DNA of 64,000 nucleotides from JALYXV01 sp963733505. GTDB lineage: Bacteria; Actinomycetota; Acidimicrobiia; Acidimicrobiales; Palsa-688. The notes beneath the pieces are model-generated. The model saw only the letters and a program-made list of their open reading frames with translations, had not been told where the DNA came from and did no database searches. Positions 29,010 to 40,437 of this stretch are shown here, in pieces. Where the stretch lies: positions 62,001 to 126,000 of the forward strand of contig CAVTDW010000027.1 in NCBI GenBank assembly GCA_963733505.1, read 5' to 3'. Positions within the stretch are counted from its first letter, which is position 1. The number at the start of each line of letters is the position of its first letter. The translations under genes and the position numbers were made by a program.

Positions 29010-31268
29010 TTACCCGACGGGCTCGGGTTGGCGCTCCCAGTCGTCGCTCGGGGTGCTCGGGTTGCTCGGGTCGTCGGCGCGCGCCACGCCGGGCAGGGCC
29101 GGGAGGTCGTTGCCGTCGATGTGGACTTTCGGTAGCCAGCCCAGCCAGCGGGGGAACCACCAGTTGGCGTCGCCCAGCAACTCCATGGCCGAGGGCACGA
29201 GGACCATGCGGACGATGCTGGCGTCGATCAGGACCGCGACGGCGAGTCCCAGACCGAACTCCTTGATGATCCGCTGATCGCCGAACACAAAGCTGGAAAA
29301 GACGCAGATCATGATCGCGGCCGCGGCGGTGATGACCCGGGCGGTGACGGCCAGGCCGTCGGCGACCGCTTCACGGTTGTCGTGACCGTTGGTGTCGTAC
29401 TCCTCTCGCATGCGGCTGAGGAGAAACACCTCGTAGTCCATGGACAGGCCGAACAGGATGGCGAAGAGCATCATGGGCAAGAAGCTCTCGATGGGGCCGG
29501 TATTGCCCACCCCGATGAGGTTCTTTCCCCAGCCCCACTGAAACACCGCCACCAGCACGCCGTAGGCGGCCCCGATGGACAGCAGGTTCAGGATGACTGC
29601 CTTCGCCGGCACCACCAGGGAGCGGAACACGACCATCAGCAGGAGGAAGCTGAGCGCCAGGACGACGCCTATGAAGAGGGGGAGGCGGCTCTGCAGCTTG
29701 TTGGCGATGTCGTCGAACGATGCAGTCACCCCGCCGACGTGGACCTTGACGTCGGTGCCATTGGTCACCGAAGGAATGACTTGCTGGCGCAGGTGTGAGA
29801 TCAGGTCGACCGTGGCCTGGTTTTGCGACGAGGTGGTGGGGATCACCTGGATCACGGCGGTGTTGCCGGCGGGATTGAGCCGGGCGGGCGCCGCCTGGGC
29901 CACACCTGGGGTAGCGCTCAAGGCGGCGGTCAGCCTTTCGAGCGTGGGCAGGTCGCCGGGGCCGCTGACCTCGGCGGCCAGGACGAGGGGCCCGCTGGCA
30001 CCGGCCCCGAACCCCTGCGCCTTCAGGTCGTAGGCCCGCCGGGTGGTCTGGGTGGTCGGGGTGTTGCTCTCGTCGGAGGAACCGAGCCGGATGGACAAGA
30101 CGGGCGTCGCCAGAGTGACCAGGGTCACCAGACCGACCAAGACAAAAGGCCACGGGTGACGCTGCAAGAAGCGGCCCCAGCGGTAGCCGGCGGTGGTGCG
30201 GTGGTCGCGATGCTTGCCCACGCCAGGGATGCTGAGCTTGTCGATGGTGTGCCCGACGAAGCCCAGCAGGGCGGGCAGCAACGTCACCGAGGCGGCCATG
30301 GTGACCGCCACCACTGCCGCGGCCCCGACCCCGAGGCCGCCCACGAAGGAAATGCCGATCAGCAGCATCCCGAGCAAGGAGATCACGACGGTGGACCCCG
30401 CGAAGACCACCGCCCGGCCGGCGGTGTCGAGCGCGGTGACGACCGCGGTCTCCGGGTCGAGACCCTGATGCAGTCCCTGGCGGTAACGGGTGACGATGAA
30501 CAGGGCGTAGTCGATGCCGACGCCAAGGCCGATCATGGCGGCCAGCTGGGTGGCGAAGCTGGGCACCGACGTGAGATGGGACAGGAGCCCGACCACGGCG
30601 AAGCCGGTCCCGATGCCGAACAGGGCGGTCAGGATGGGCAGGCCCATGGCGAGCAGCGAACCGAAGGCGATCAGCAGGATCACCATGGCGGCCAGCAGGC
30701 CGATCAGTTCGGTGCTTCCGACCGCGGGAGTGGCGGTGAAGGGGTCTCCCCCGCCTTCGACTTGGAGGCCGGGGGTGTTGGCCCTTTTGACCAGCGATTG
30801 GAGCTGGTCTTTGGTGGTCTGGCTGACTGCCGCCCGATCGACTCGCAGGTTGATGGTGGCGTATGCGACGGTGCCGTCGGCGCTGATCTGGCGGGCCCCA
30901 CCGGCCGCGAAGGGGCTGAGGACCTCGCCGACCTGCGGCAGCTTGGCGACCTCGCCGAACAAGGCGTTAAGCCGGCCTTGGATGGCCGGATCCTTGACAC
31001 CTGCCGCACCTGTCGCCTTGAACACGATGTCGGCCGAGCTGCCTGCTTGGGAGGGAAACCGACTTTGCAGGAGATCGGTGGCCGCCTGGGAGTCGGTTCC
31101 GCTCAGCCGGAAGATCTGGCTGTAGGCCGACCCGGCGCTGCTGGCAACGAACGTGAGGAGCACCAAGCCCACCAGCCAGCCCAAGACGACGAGGCGGCGG
31201 TGGCGGTACGAGCTTCGGGCGAGGCGAGCAAGCAAGACGGTCTCCCGGGAATCATTGGATCTTGGCAA
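29010..31268 (-). CDS. MMPL/RND family transporter
   Basis: A 752-residue transporter with two six-helix MMPL domains and two periplasmic loops (residues about 35-180 and 395-540). GIGVDYALFIVTRYRQ and LSMDYEVFLLSRMREEY are the paired RND signature segments that carry the proton-relay Asp-Tyr residues. MMPL proteins export lipids, drugs or siderophores. It diverges from a MarR regulator across a short AT-rich spacer, so repression by MarR is likely. The TTG at 31268 is used here; a TTG at 31235 with GGGAG eight bases upstream is an equally plausible start. Confidence 0.9.
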   Translation of the reverse strand: MPRSNDSRETVLLARLARSSYRHRRLVVLGWLVGLVLLTFVASSAGSAYSQIFRLSGTDSQAATDLLQSRFPSQAGSSADIVFKATGAAGVKDPAIQGRLNALFGEVAKLPQVGEVLSPFAAGGARQISADGTVAYATINLRVDRAAVSQTTKDQLQSLVKRANTPGLQVEGGGDPFTATPAVGSTELIGLLAAMVILLIAFGSLLAMGLPILTALFGIGTGFAVVGLLSHLTSVPSFATQLAAMIGLGVGIDYALFIVTRYRQGLHQGLDPETAVVTALDTAGRAVVFAGSTVVISLLGMLLIGISFVGGLGVGAAAVVAVTMAASVTLLPALLGFVGHTIDKLSIPGVGKHRDHRTTAGYRWGRFLQRHPWPFVLVGLVTLVTLATPVLSIRLGSSDESNTPTTQTTRRAYDLKAQGFGAGASGPLVLAAEVSGPGDLPTLERLTAALSATPGVAQAAPARLNPAGNTAVIQVIPTTSSQNQATVDLISHLRQQVIPSVTNGTDVKVHVGGVTASFDDIANKLQSRLPLFIGVVLALSFLLLMVVFRSLVVPAKAVILNLLSIGAAYGVLVAVFQWGWGKNLIGVGNTGPIESFLPMMLFAILFGLSMDYEVFLLSRMREEYDTNGHDNREAVADGLAVTARVITAAAAIMICVFSSFVFGDQRIIKEFGLGLAVAVLIDASIVRMVLVPSAMELLGDANWWFPRWLGWLPKVHIDGNDLPALPGVARADDPSNPSTPSDDWERQPEPVG

Positions 31269-31276
31269 CCATTACT

Positions 31277-31288
31277 CTATCCCGATAG
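31277..31288. promoter_or_regulatory. candidate MarR operator in the MMPL-marR spacer
   Basis: CTATC-CC-GATAG is a perfect 5-base inverted repeat in an unusually A/T-rich 90-base spacer between divergent MMPL and marR genes. Near it lie two similar TTGGTAAAG / TTAGTAAAC units. MarR proteins bind such palindromes and typically repress both divergent genes. The arms are short, so chance is possible. Confidence 0.35.
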
Positions 31289-31362
31289 TTGGTAAAGTCA
31301 AGTTTCGGGTTAGTAAACAGTTCGGAAGACCATGCGCTACTGTGACGGGCGGGGAGGGCCAC

Positions 31363-31861
31363 ATGAGTGCCGAAGCCATTGACAGAGAAATCGTTGACCT
31401 GTTGATCGCGTTCATGGAGTCATTCAAGGGACCATTCGTGGTGGCGCTGGAGCAACTCGACCTGCCGATATCGCAAGGCCACGTGCTGATGCGCCTCGAG
31501 AAGCCCACCCCAATGAGCGCCATCGCCAAGCGCATGGGATTCGACGCCTCGCATGTCACGGCGCTGATCGACGGCCTCGAGGGACGAGGGCTGATCGAGC
31601 GTCGGCCTGACCCTCACGACCGCCGGATCAAGCGCATCACCCTCACCGAGCAGGGCGCTGGCGATCCAGGACCAGATTCGAAACAGTGTCTACGAGGGCC
31701 TCCCGCCGCTCGCCCGCCTCTCGCCCGATGAGCGAATCCAGCTCCGGAACCTGCTGGCCACCGCCATCGACCGTCCCGTCGGCGGCCACGGGCCCACATC
31801 CTTCGCCTGCGGGAAAGCCGGATCGGCACCCGCCGACCAAGAACTCGCAGCCCAGACCTGA
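31363..31861 (+). CDS. MarR family transcriptional regulator (frameshifted 3' part)
   Basis: The ATG at 31363 follows GGGGAGGG. Residues 1-95 form a MarR winged helix (MSAIAKRMGFDASHVTALID recognition region; RRPDPHDRRIKRITLTEQG wing). The frame then turns into Arg/Pro-rich residues. In the next frame the protein continues as LAIQDQIRNSVYEGLPPLAR, LSPDERIQLRNLLATAI, the normal C-terminal dimerisation helix, to a stop at 31861. A one-base insertion near 31,659 explains the break. It probably controls the divergent MMPL pump and the downstream redox genes; the ligand is unknown. Confidence 0.85.
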
Positions 31862-31995
31862 GCAGCGCTCGCCGCCCCCGAGCGGGCCTGGCGAAAGAAT
31901 TTCTGTAACACCTTGCATCAAACCCGGACTCGACGTTCACCGACTACCGATGGATCGAGGAGAACAATGGCAGCGTTTCATGGTGTGGGGCGGCC

Positions 31996-32745
31996 GTGAT
32001 GGAGCTCCCTTCGAAGATGGAGCGGCTGTCGACCCAGAGCCAATGGGACTTCAGCAATCTCCGGGCGCTGTACATCAACTGCACCTTGAAGCGCTCCCCG
32101 GAGCTGTCGCACACCCAGGGGCTGGCGGACCGCTCGATGGAGATCATGCGCCGCCAAGGCGTGACCGTCGATCTTGTCCGCGCCATCGACCACGACATCG
32201 CAACCGGCGTCTGGCCCGACATGACCGAGCACGGCTGGGACCGTGACGAGTGGCCGGCCATCTTCGAGATGGTCGACTCGGCCGACATCCTGGTGCTGTG
32301 CACCTCCATCTGGCTCGGGGAGAAGTCCTCGGTGTGCACCAAGATCATCGAACGGCTGTACGGCAACTCGCATCTCTTGAACGACGCCGGCCAGTACGCC
32401 TTCTACGGCCGGGTCGGCGGTTGCCTCGTGACCGGCAACGAGGACGGCGTGAAGCACTGCGCCATGAACATCCTGTACTCCCTGCAACACCTGGGCTATG
32501 TCATCCCGCCTCAGGCGGACGCGGGCTGGATCGGCGAGGCGGGTCCGGGGCCGTCGTACCTCGACCCGGGTTCGGGTGGACCGGACAACGACTTCACCAA
32601 CCGCAACACCACCTTCATGACCTGGAACCTGCTGCACCTGGCCCGCATGCTGAAAGACGCAGGCGGCATCCCGGTGCACGGCAACCAGCGCTCGGCGTGG
32701 GACGCAGGCTGCCGCTTCGACTACCCCAACCCCGACTACCGCTGA
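31996..32745 (+). CDS. flavodoxin-like NAD(P)H-dependent oxidoreductase
   Basis: A 249-residue flavodoxin-fold protein: LRALYINCTLKRSPELSHTQ (phosphate-binding loop), SADILVLCTSIWLGEKSS with VGGCLVTGNEDG, and a C-terminal YVIPPQADAGWIG segment, as in FMN-dependent NADPH reductase family members. It probably transfers electrons from NAD(P)H by FMN. Its stop overlaps the ATG of the Rieske-TPP gene (TGATG), so it may be the redox partner of that enzyme. Starts GTG 31996 and ATG 31999 are adjacent; a strong GAGGAGA site sits before a short upstream frame at 31967. Confidence 0.82.
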   Translation: MMELPSKMERLSTQSQWDFSNLRALYINCTLKRSPELSHTQGLADRSMEIMRRQGVTVDLVRAIDHDIATGVWPDMTEHGWDRDEWPAIFEMVDSADILVLCTSIWLGEKSSVCTKIIERLYGNSHLLNDAGQYAFYGRVGGCLVTGNEDGVKHCAMNILYSLQHLGYVIPPQADAGWIGEAGPGPSYLDPGSGGPDNDFTNRNTTFMTWNLLHLARMLKDAGGIPVHGNQRSAWDAGCRFDYPNPDYR

Positions 32746-34755
32746 TGGCTACCACCGAGTCGCGAGCCGTGCCCGAACCGTCGCTCGAGCCGCCGCCGCT
32801 GACGCCCGGGACCGGGGGCTACGCCTGGTACAAGGCGCTCGAGCCCGACGAGCTGCCCGAGGGCCGGGTCAAGACGATCACTATCGGGCACCGCTCTTTG
32901 GCGCTCACCCACTACCGGGGCGGTTACGGCGCCCTCGACAACCGCTGCCCCCACCAGGGCGGGCCCCTTGGCGAAGGGTCGATCGAAAAGGGGTGGCTGC
33001 GCTGTCCGTGGCACGGCTACGACTACTCGCCGTGCAACGGCACCCCGCCCCCAGGCTTCACCGACGCGCCGGCCGGCTACCGCACCGAGGTCCGCGACGA
33101 CGGCGTCTATGTCGCCCTGACTCCCGAGATCGCCCGGGTCCGCACGGTGTCGGATGTGATGGTCGAGACGATGATCAACTGGGGCGTCACCCATGTCTTC
33201 GGCATGGTGGGCCATTCCAATCTGGGTCTGGCCGACGCCTTCCGCGCCGCCGAGGAGCGGGGCGAGCTCACCTTCATCGGCATCCGCCACGAAGGCGCGG
33301 CATCGTTCGCGGCCAGCGCCTACGGCAAGCTGACCGGGGGCCTGGCGGCGTGTTTCGGCATCGCCGGCCCGGGCTCGACCAACCTGCTCACCGGTCTCTA
33401 CGATGCCAAGGCCGACCGGGCCCCGGTGCTGGCGTTGTCGGGCCAGGTGCCGTCCAAGGTCATCGGCCGCGGCGCCTTCCAGGATGTCGACCTGAACGCC
33501 GCCTTCGCGGCCGTGGCCCGCTCGACCCACAGCGTGCTCGCCAGTTCCGACCACGCCGAGTTGGTCAACCTGGCCTGCAAGACGGCGTTGTTGGAGCGCG
33601 ACGTGGCCCACCTGGTGTTTCCCGACGAGGTGCAGAACCTCCCCGCCAACTGGCCAACGCCCGGGCGGTCCCGCGGGACGGGTCCCCAACCGCGAGATCG
33701 CGCCGCCGGTCGAGGCGCTGCAGGCCGCGATCGAGCGCATCGCAGGCGCCGAGCGCCCGCTGTTCATCGTCGGCAACGGCGCCCGCCACCACATGGACGC
33801 GGTCATTGCCCTGGCGGAACAGATCGGGGCGCCCGTGGCGACCACGTTCAAGGCCAAGGGCCAGATCTCCGACCATCACCCGCTGGGCTGCGGCGTCCTC
33901 GGCCGCAGTGGCACGCCTATCGCCTCATGGTTCATGAACGAATGCGACCTGGTGGTGGCCTTTGGCGCCTCGTTCTCCAACCACACCGGGATCGCGGCCT
34001 ACAAGCCGATCGTCCAGATCGATTTCGACCCCATGGCGCTTGGTCGTTTCCACCCGGTCGAGGTACCGGTCCTCGGCCATGTCGGAGTCACGGCCCGGCT
34101 GATCGCGGCGGCCCTGCCCACCGACGGCCATTTTCCCAACCCTCGCCCCGAGGTCGCCGAACGCTGGGAGATCTGGCGTGAGGAGAAGGCGCGCCGCCGG
34201 GCCGACGACTTCGGCCAGGGCATGAACTCCGCCACGGTCTTCGACGCCATGAGCGACCTGGTGCCCGACGACGCCGTGCTCTGCGTCGACGTGGGCAACA
34301 ACGCCTACTCCTTCGGCCGCTACTTCGAGGTCTCGGGAGGCCAGGACGTGCTCATGTCGGGGTACCTGGGGTCGATCGGCTTCGCCCTGCCAGCCGCCTT
34401 GGGTGCCTGGGCGGCGGTGGGGAAAAGCCGCCCCGTGGTGAGCGTGAGCGGCGATGGGGGCTTCGGCCAGTACGCCATGGAGCTGACCACGGCGGTGAAA
34501 TACGGCATGAACCTCACCCACGTCCTGCTCAACAACGGCGAACTGGGCAAGATCAGCAAGGAGCAGCGCGCCGGTGAGTGGCAGGTGTGGCAGACCAGCC
34601 TGCACAACCCCGATTTCGCCGCCTTCGCCACCCTGTGCGGCGCCGCCGGCTACCGGGTCGCCACCCGGGAGCAACTGGCCGAGGCGCTGGCGGCCGCGTT
34701 GGCCCACCCCGGGCCGGCACTGGTGGAAGTATGCGCCGACCCCCTACTGGTGTGA
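32745..34755 (+). CDS. Rieske [2Fe-2S] domain fused to a TPP-dependent enzyme (frameshifted)
   Basis: About 669 residues across one frameshift. Residues 20-125 form a Rieske domain with C68-x-H70 and C87-x2-H90 (CPH and CPWH). From about 130 a TPP enzyme of the acetolactate-synthase/pyruvate-oxidase family begins: catalytic Glu 183 in RHEGAASFAA, IAGPGSTNLLTGLYDA, and the C-terminal TPP motif SGDGGFGQYAMEL with a downstream LLNNGEL. It loses frame at about 33,663-33,667 and resumes one base later. The Rieske fusion suggests that electrons from substrate decarboxylation go to the iron-sulfur centre, or that it is a docking site for the flavodoxin-like neighbour. Confidence 0.9.
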
Positions 34756-34838
34756 CCTTTGCCCGCGAGAGACTGCGTAGCACGTTTTGGTCACTGGATG
34801 TATATATAACGTCGGTTTGTGGCAAGAACGGTGCCGCG

Positions 34839-35699
34839 CTAGCGCGAGGCGCGGCGCTCTGCGCAGTCGACGGTGTTGCGGAGCAGCAACGCCACGGTCG
34901 TGACCCCGACGCCGCCCAGCCGGGGCGTGATCCACCCCGCCACCTCGGCACAGGATTCGTCCACGTCGGAGAGAAGCCGCCGGCCCTCCCAGGTGATCCC
35001 GCCGCCCACCACGGCCGCGCCCGGGCGGATCACGTCGGGTGTGATCATGCTCGGCAACGCCCGCCGCCCCCACCACGATGTCGGCCCGCCGGGTGTAGTC
35101 GGCCCAATCCTTGACACCGGTGTGGACAACGGTGACCGCGGCGTTGGCGTGGGGTTCCTTCAAGGCCAGCAGCAGCGACAGCGGCCGGCCGAGGGTCGGG
35201 CCCCGGCCCACGATCACGACGTTGCGGCCCTCGACGGGCACCTCGTAATAGGCCAGCAGGGCCTGGATGCCGGCCGGGGTGCACGGCCGGGGACCCTGGG
35301 CGCCCAGTGCCAGGACGCCCAGGTTGACCGGATGGAGACCGTCGGCATCCTTGTCCGGGTCGACGGCCAGCATGGCGGCGTTGAAGTTGAACCCGGGCGG
35401 CACGGGGTTCTGAATCAAGAAGGCATCGACAGCCGGGTCGGCGTTGAAGCGGGCCACCGCGGCCAGCAGGTCGGCCTGCGAAGCGTCGGCGGGGATCTGC
35501 TGGTGCAGCGAGACCAACCCGTAGCGCGCGCACATCTCGTGCTTCTTGGCGATGTAGCCGGCTGACGCTGAGTCGTCGCCCACCTGGATCGTGCCCAGGC
35601 CCACGGTGGTCCCGGCCGCAGCCAGCGCCTTGACCCGCTCCCCACCTCGGCGTAGACCGCGTCGGCGACGGGACCGCCCGGCATCAAGATGGCCGCCAT
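34839..35699 (-). CDS. folD: methylenetetrahydrofolate dehydrogenase/cyclohydrolase (two frameshifts)
   Basis: The 861-base span encodes a normal 286-residue FolD: start ILMPGGPVADAVYAEV, then KALAAAGTTVGLGTIQVGDD, the catalytic Lys region SAGYIAKKHEMC, QNPVPPGFN, HPVNLG, GRGPTLGRPLSLLL (NADP site), and the ending PRLGGVGVTTVALLLRNTV. The frame changes near 35,641 (base missing) and near 35,050 (base extra); the two cancel. FolD makes 10-formyl-THF for the PurH and PurN steps encoded next to it. Such compensating errors in a housekeeping gene argue for assembly indels, not decay. Confidence 0.9.
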
Positions 35700-35745
35700 C
35701 AGATGGCCGCCATCAGCCCGTCCCGCCGGGCCGGCCCGAGCGACA

Positions 35746-37262
<1,517 letters not shown>

Positions 37263-37266
<4 letters not shown>

Positions 37267-37832
37267 GACGCCAGCTCTCCCTCTACTTCGAGAAAGCGGC
37301 GAATGGTCTCTGGGTAAAGGCGCCGCTCCACTTCCTTAATGCGCTCGTGGAGCGATTCGACCGTGTCCCCGGGCACGACGGCCACTTCCTCCTGCGCCAG
37401 AATCGGGCCCTCGTCCACTTCGGCGGTGGCGATATGGACCGTGCACCCGGTGACCGAAACGCCGGCCGCCAAGGCGTCGGCGACGGCATGCCAGCCCTTG
37501 AAGGCGGGGAGGAGCGCCGGGTGGGTGTTGAGCACCCGGCCCGGAAAGGCGTCGAGCATGGGCGCCGCGAGCACGGTGCCGAAGCCGGCCATGGCCACCA
37601 CGTCCACATGGTGATGCTTGAGAACGGCGACGACGCGCTGGGTGTAGCCGAGCCGGTCGAACTCGGGGCCGAACTCGCCTCGTGCGACCAGTTCCGAGGG
37701 GACGCCCGCAGCGGTGGCGATGTCGAGCGCCGCGCACGTCCGGTCGGCGATGACCACCGCGACGGGGAGCCGGGCGGCGATGATGGCGGCCAGGTTGGTG
37801 CCGCCACCAGACGCCAGCACCCCGAGTTTCAC
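37263..37832 (-). CDS. purN: phosphoribosylglycinamide formyltransferase
   Basis: A 189-residue PurN with the N-terminal KLGVLASGGGTNLAAI motif, the catalytic segment NTHPALLPAFKG, and the VDEGPILAQEEV segment containing the general-base Asp. It formylates GAR with 10-formyl-THF. The start codon is GTG at 37832; upstream in-frame residues look like intergenic sequence. It is coupled to purH through an ATGA overlap, and separated from sucD by 50 bases. Confidence 0.93.
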
Positions 37833-37882
37833 AGCTGCCAAACTTACCCGGCGAGGTCGGACGAGGATCACGTGCGCCTCGA

Positions 37883-38773
37883 CTAGCGATGCAAGCTGGC
37901 GACAAGCTCGGCCGCCAGCTCGCCCGCCTCGGTGGGGTTCTGGCCCACCTTCACTCCGGCGCTGGTCAAGGCGTCCATCTTGGCCTGGGCGGTGCCACTC
38001 GTGCCCGAGACGATCGCCCCGGCGTGGCCCATCTTGCGCCCCGGCGGCGCCGTCACGCCCGCGATGTAGGCCACGACGGGCGTGGCCATCTCGCGGGCGA
38101 TGAAATCGGCCGCCGCCTCCTCCTCGGACCCACCGATCTCGCCGATGAGCATGACCACCCTGGTCTCGGGGTCGGCCTCGAACGCCGCCAGGCAGTCGAT
38201 GAACGTGGTGCCGGGGACGGGGTCGCCGCCGATGCCCACGCACGTCGTCACGCCGATCCCCTTCTGCTTCAACTCGTGCAACGCCTGGTACGTGAGGGTG
38301 CCCGACCGCGACACGATCCCCACCGGACCGCCGGGCAGGGCGATCTCACCGGCGGTAATCCCGATGTTGGTCTTGCCGGGGCTGATGATGCCGGGGCAGT
38401 TGGGCCCGAGCAGCCGGGTGCCGGAGTGCTCCCGGCGGAGGATGTTGAACATCCGGGCCTCGTCCTGTGCCGGGATCCCCTCGGTGATGCAGACGATGAA
38501 GCCGATCCCCGCCTGGGCCGCCTCCAAGATGGCCGCGGGGGCGCTGGCGGGGGGGACGGACACGAAGCTGGCGTCGGCGCCTGTCGCCGCCCGGGCTTCG
38601 GCGACGCTGTCGAACACCGGGATGCCTTCGACGTCCTGGCCTCCCTTGCCCGCCCGGACGCCGGCGACGACCTTGGTGCCGTACGCCCGATTGCGCAGCC
38701 CATGGAACCGGCCCTGGCCGCCGGTCAGACCCTGCACGACCACCAAGGTGTGCTCGTCGACGAAGATGCTCAC
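37883..38773 (-). CDS. sucD: succinyl-CoA synthetase, alpha subunit
   Basis: A 296-residue subunit. It opens IFVDEHTLVVVQGLTGGQG (CoA-binding), then GTKVVAGVRAGKGG, LGPNCPGIISPG and the phosphorylated-His segment AGVTAPPGRKMGHAGAI (His in GHAG). It accepts phosphate from ATP or GTP and transfers it to succinate. The start GTG at 38773 overlaps the intended stop of sucC. Together with sucC it completes the step feeding sdhCAB. Confidence 0.95.
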   Translation of the reverse strand: MSIFVDEHTLVVVQGLTGGQGRFHGLRNRAYGTKVVAGVRAGKGGQDVEGIPVFDSVAEARAATGADASFVSVPPASAPAAILEAAQAGIGFIVCITEGIPAQDEARMFNILRREHSGTRLLGPNCPGIISPGKTNIGITAGEIALPGGPVGIVSRSGTLTYQALHELKQKGIGVTTCVGIGGDPVPGTTFIDCLAAFEADPETRVVMLIGEIGGSEEEAAADFIAREMATPVVAYIAGVTAPPGRKMGHAGAIVSGTSGTAQAKMDALTSAGVKVGQNPTEAGELAAELVASLHR

Positions 38774-39965
38774 GCGTCGCCCCCGGCCAGGTCGGCCGCT
38801 GTTGACGCGGGCCGCGCCGCTCGCGGCCCCGCGCCAGTTCGACCGCGGTACGGGCCGCGTCCAGCATGGTCGGGCGGGACAGGACCTGGTCGGACTCGAC
38901 CGACCGCAGGATCTCGCGACCCGCTTCGGCGTTGGTGCCATCCAGGCGGATCACCATGGGTGCGGCGATGTCGACCCGACCGAGTGCGGCGACGATCCCG
39001 TTGGCCACCTCTTCACCGCGCGTGATCCCGCCGAAGATGTTGATGAAGATGGCCTTCACCTTGTGGTCGGAGTTGATCACCTCGAGGGCATTGGCCATGA
39101 CCTCGGCGCTGGCGCCACCGCCGATGTCCAAGAAGTTGGCCGGCCGGCCACCGACCTGGTTGACCACGTCACAGGTGCTCATCGCCAGTCCCGCCCCGTT
39201 GGCGATGATGCCCACGTCGCCGTCGAGGCCCACATACTGCAGACCCTTCGACTTGGCCAGCCGCTCCCGCTCGTCCAACTCGTCGATGTCGCGAAACTGC
39301 TCCCATTCGGGATGGCGGAATGCCGCGTTGTCGTCCAAGGTGACCTTGGCGTCGAGCGCCAGGACGCGGCCGTCGGTGGCCAGGACGAGGGGGTTGATCT
39401 CGACCAAGTCGGCATCGCCTTCGACATAGCACCGGTACAGGTTGAGCATGATCCCGATGGCGCCGTCCCTTGCCTCGACGTCGAGGCCCGCTTCCTCGAC
39501 GAGGCGGCGGGCCACGTGCTCGGTCAGGCCGACCGAGGGGTCGATGTGAGCCCGCGCCAGCGCCTCGGGCTCCTCGACCGCCACCTGTTCGATGTCGACG
39601 CCGCCTCGCGCCGAGACCATCGCGAGATGGGCCCGGGCACCTCGATCAAGGGTGAAACTGACGTAGTACTCCTTCGCGATGTCGGTGGCGTGCTCCACCC
39701 ACAACCGCTTCACCTGGTGGCCCTTGATGTCCATCCCGAGGATGGCCCCGGCGTGGGTGCGCGCCTCGTCGGGCGTGTCCGCCAGCTTGATGCCCCCTGC
39801 CTTGCCCCGCCCGCCCACCTGGACCTGGGCCTTGACGACTACGGGGTAGCCCGCGGCGGCCGCCGCGGCCAGCGCCTCCTCCACGGTGTCGGCGGTGCCG
39901 CCAGGAGAGACAGGGATACCGAAACGGGCGAAGTAGTGCTTGCCCTGATACTCAAACAGATCCAT
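38770..39965 (-). CDS. sucC: succinyl-CoA synthetase, beta subunit (3' frameshift)
   Basis: About 397 residues from ATG 39965: MDLFEYQGKHYFARFGIPVS, the ATP-grasp domain with VVKAQVQVGGRGKAGG, the NPLVLATDG segment and the CoA domain ending RVDIAAPMVIRLDGTNAEAG. After LDAARTAVELAR the reading frame stays open through all of sucD in an Arg-rich frame. A shift within about 38,775-38,835 leads to a TGA at 38770 that overlaps sucD's GTG (GTGA), the expected end. It binds ATP and pairs with SucD. Confidence 0.93.
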
Positions 39966-40419
39966 GGGCGGGCTCCTCGTCGGGCAGATCCGACACGTCA
40001 TCTGACTCCCGCCGGTCGAGGACGGCCTCGAGCCACTCGCAGATCGATGCCATGGTCGCACCCGGGCCGAAGATCTCCGCCACTCCGGACTCCTTCAGGC
40101 GAGCCACGTCCGCCGCGGGAATGATGCCGCCACCGAAGACCAGTACCTGCTCGCCCGCGAGCGCCCCCCGTGTGCGTTGGTGTAGCGCCTCCATCACCCG
40201 GGGAAAGAGGGTCATGTGGGCTCCCGAGAGCACCGACAGACCGACCGCGTCCGCGTCCTCCTGAACGACCGTCTCGGCGATCTGCTCGGGCGTCTGGTGC
40301 AGGCCGGTGTAGATCACCTCGAAGCCGCTGTCGCGAAGCGCCCGGGCGATCACCTTCGCCCCCCGGTCGTGGCCGTCCAAGCCGGGTTTGGCGACCACGA
40401 CTCGATAACGCCGGCGCAC
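39952..40419 (-). CDS. cobalamin-binding subunit of methylmalonyl-CoA mutase type
   Basis: A 155-residue B12-binding domain with the D-x-H-x2-G signature (D15-G-H17-D-R-G20) in KPGLDGHDRGAKVIARAL, LSVLSGAH, and GGGIIPAADV segments. It binds the cobalamin lower axial position by the His. The large catalytic mutase subunit is absent from the window, so it is a stand-alone small chain. It is next to sucC with a 14-base overlap, consistent with methylmalonyl-CoA being converted to succinyl-CoA. GTG start at 40419. Confidence 0.9.
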   Translation of the reverse strand: MRRRYRVVVAKPGLDGHDRGAKVIARALRDSGFEVIYTGLHQTPEQIAETVVQEDADAVGLSVLSGAHMTLFPRVMEALHQRTRGALAGEQVLVFGGGIIPAADVARLKESGVAEIFGPGATMASICEWLEAVLDRRESDDVSDLPDEEPAHGSV

Positions 40420-40437
40420 TCCCGGAATACTACGCAG

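Noticed and set aside
29823..31295. 490-codon frame antisense to the MMPL transporter
   Set aside because: Gly/Asp/Gln-rich shadow of the hydrophobic MMPL gene.
38346..39000. sucC frame continuing through sucD as one long protein
   Set aside because: The extension is Arg-rich and antisense-like; a shift to a TGA coupled to sucD explains it better.
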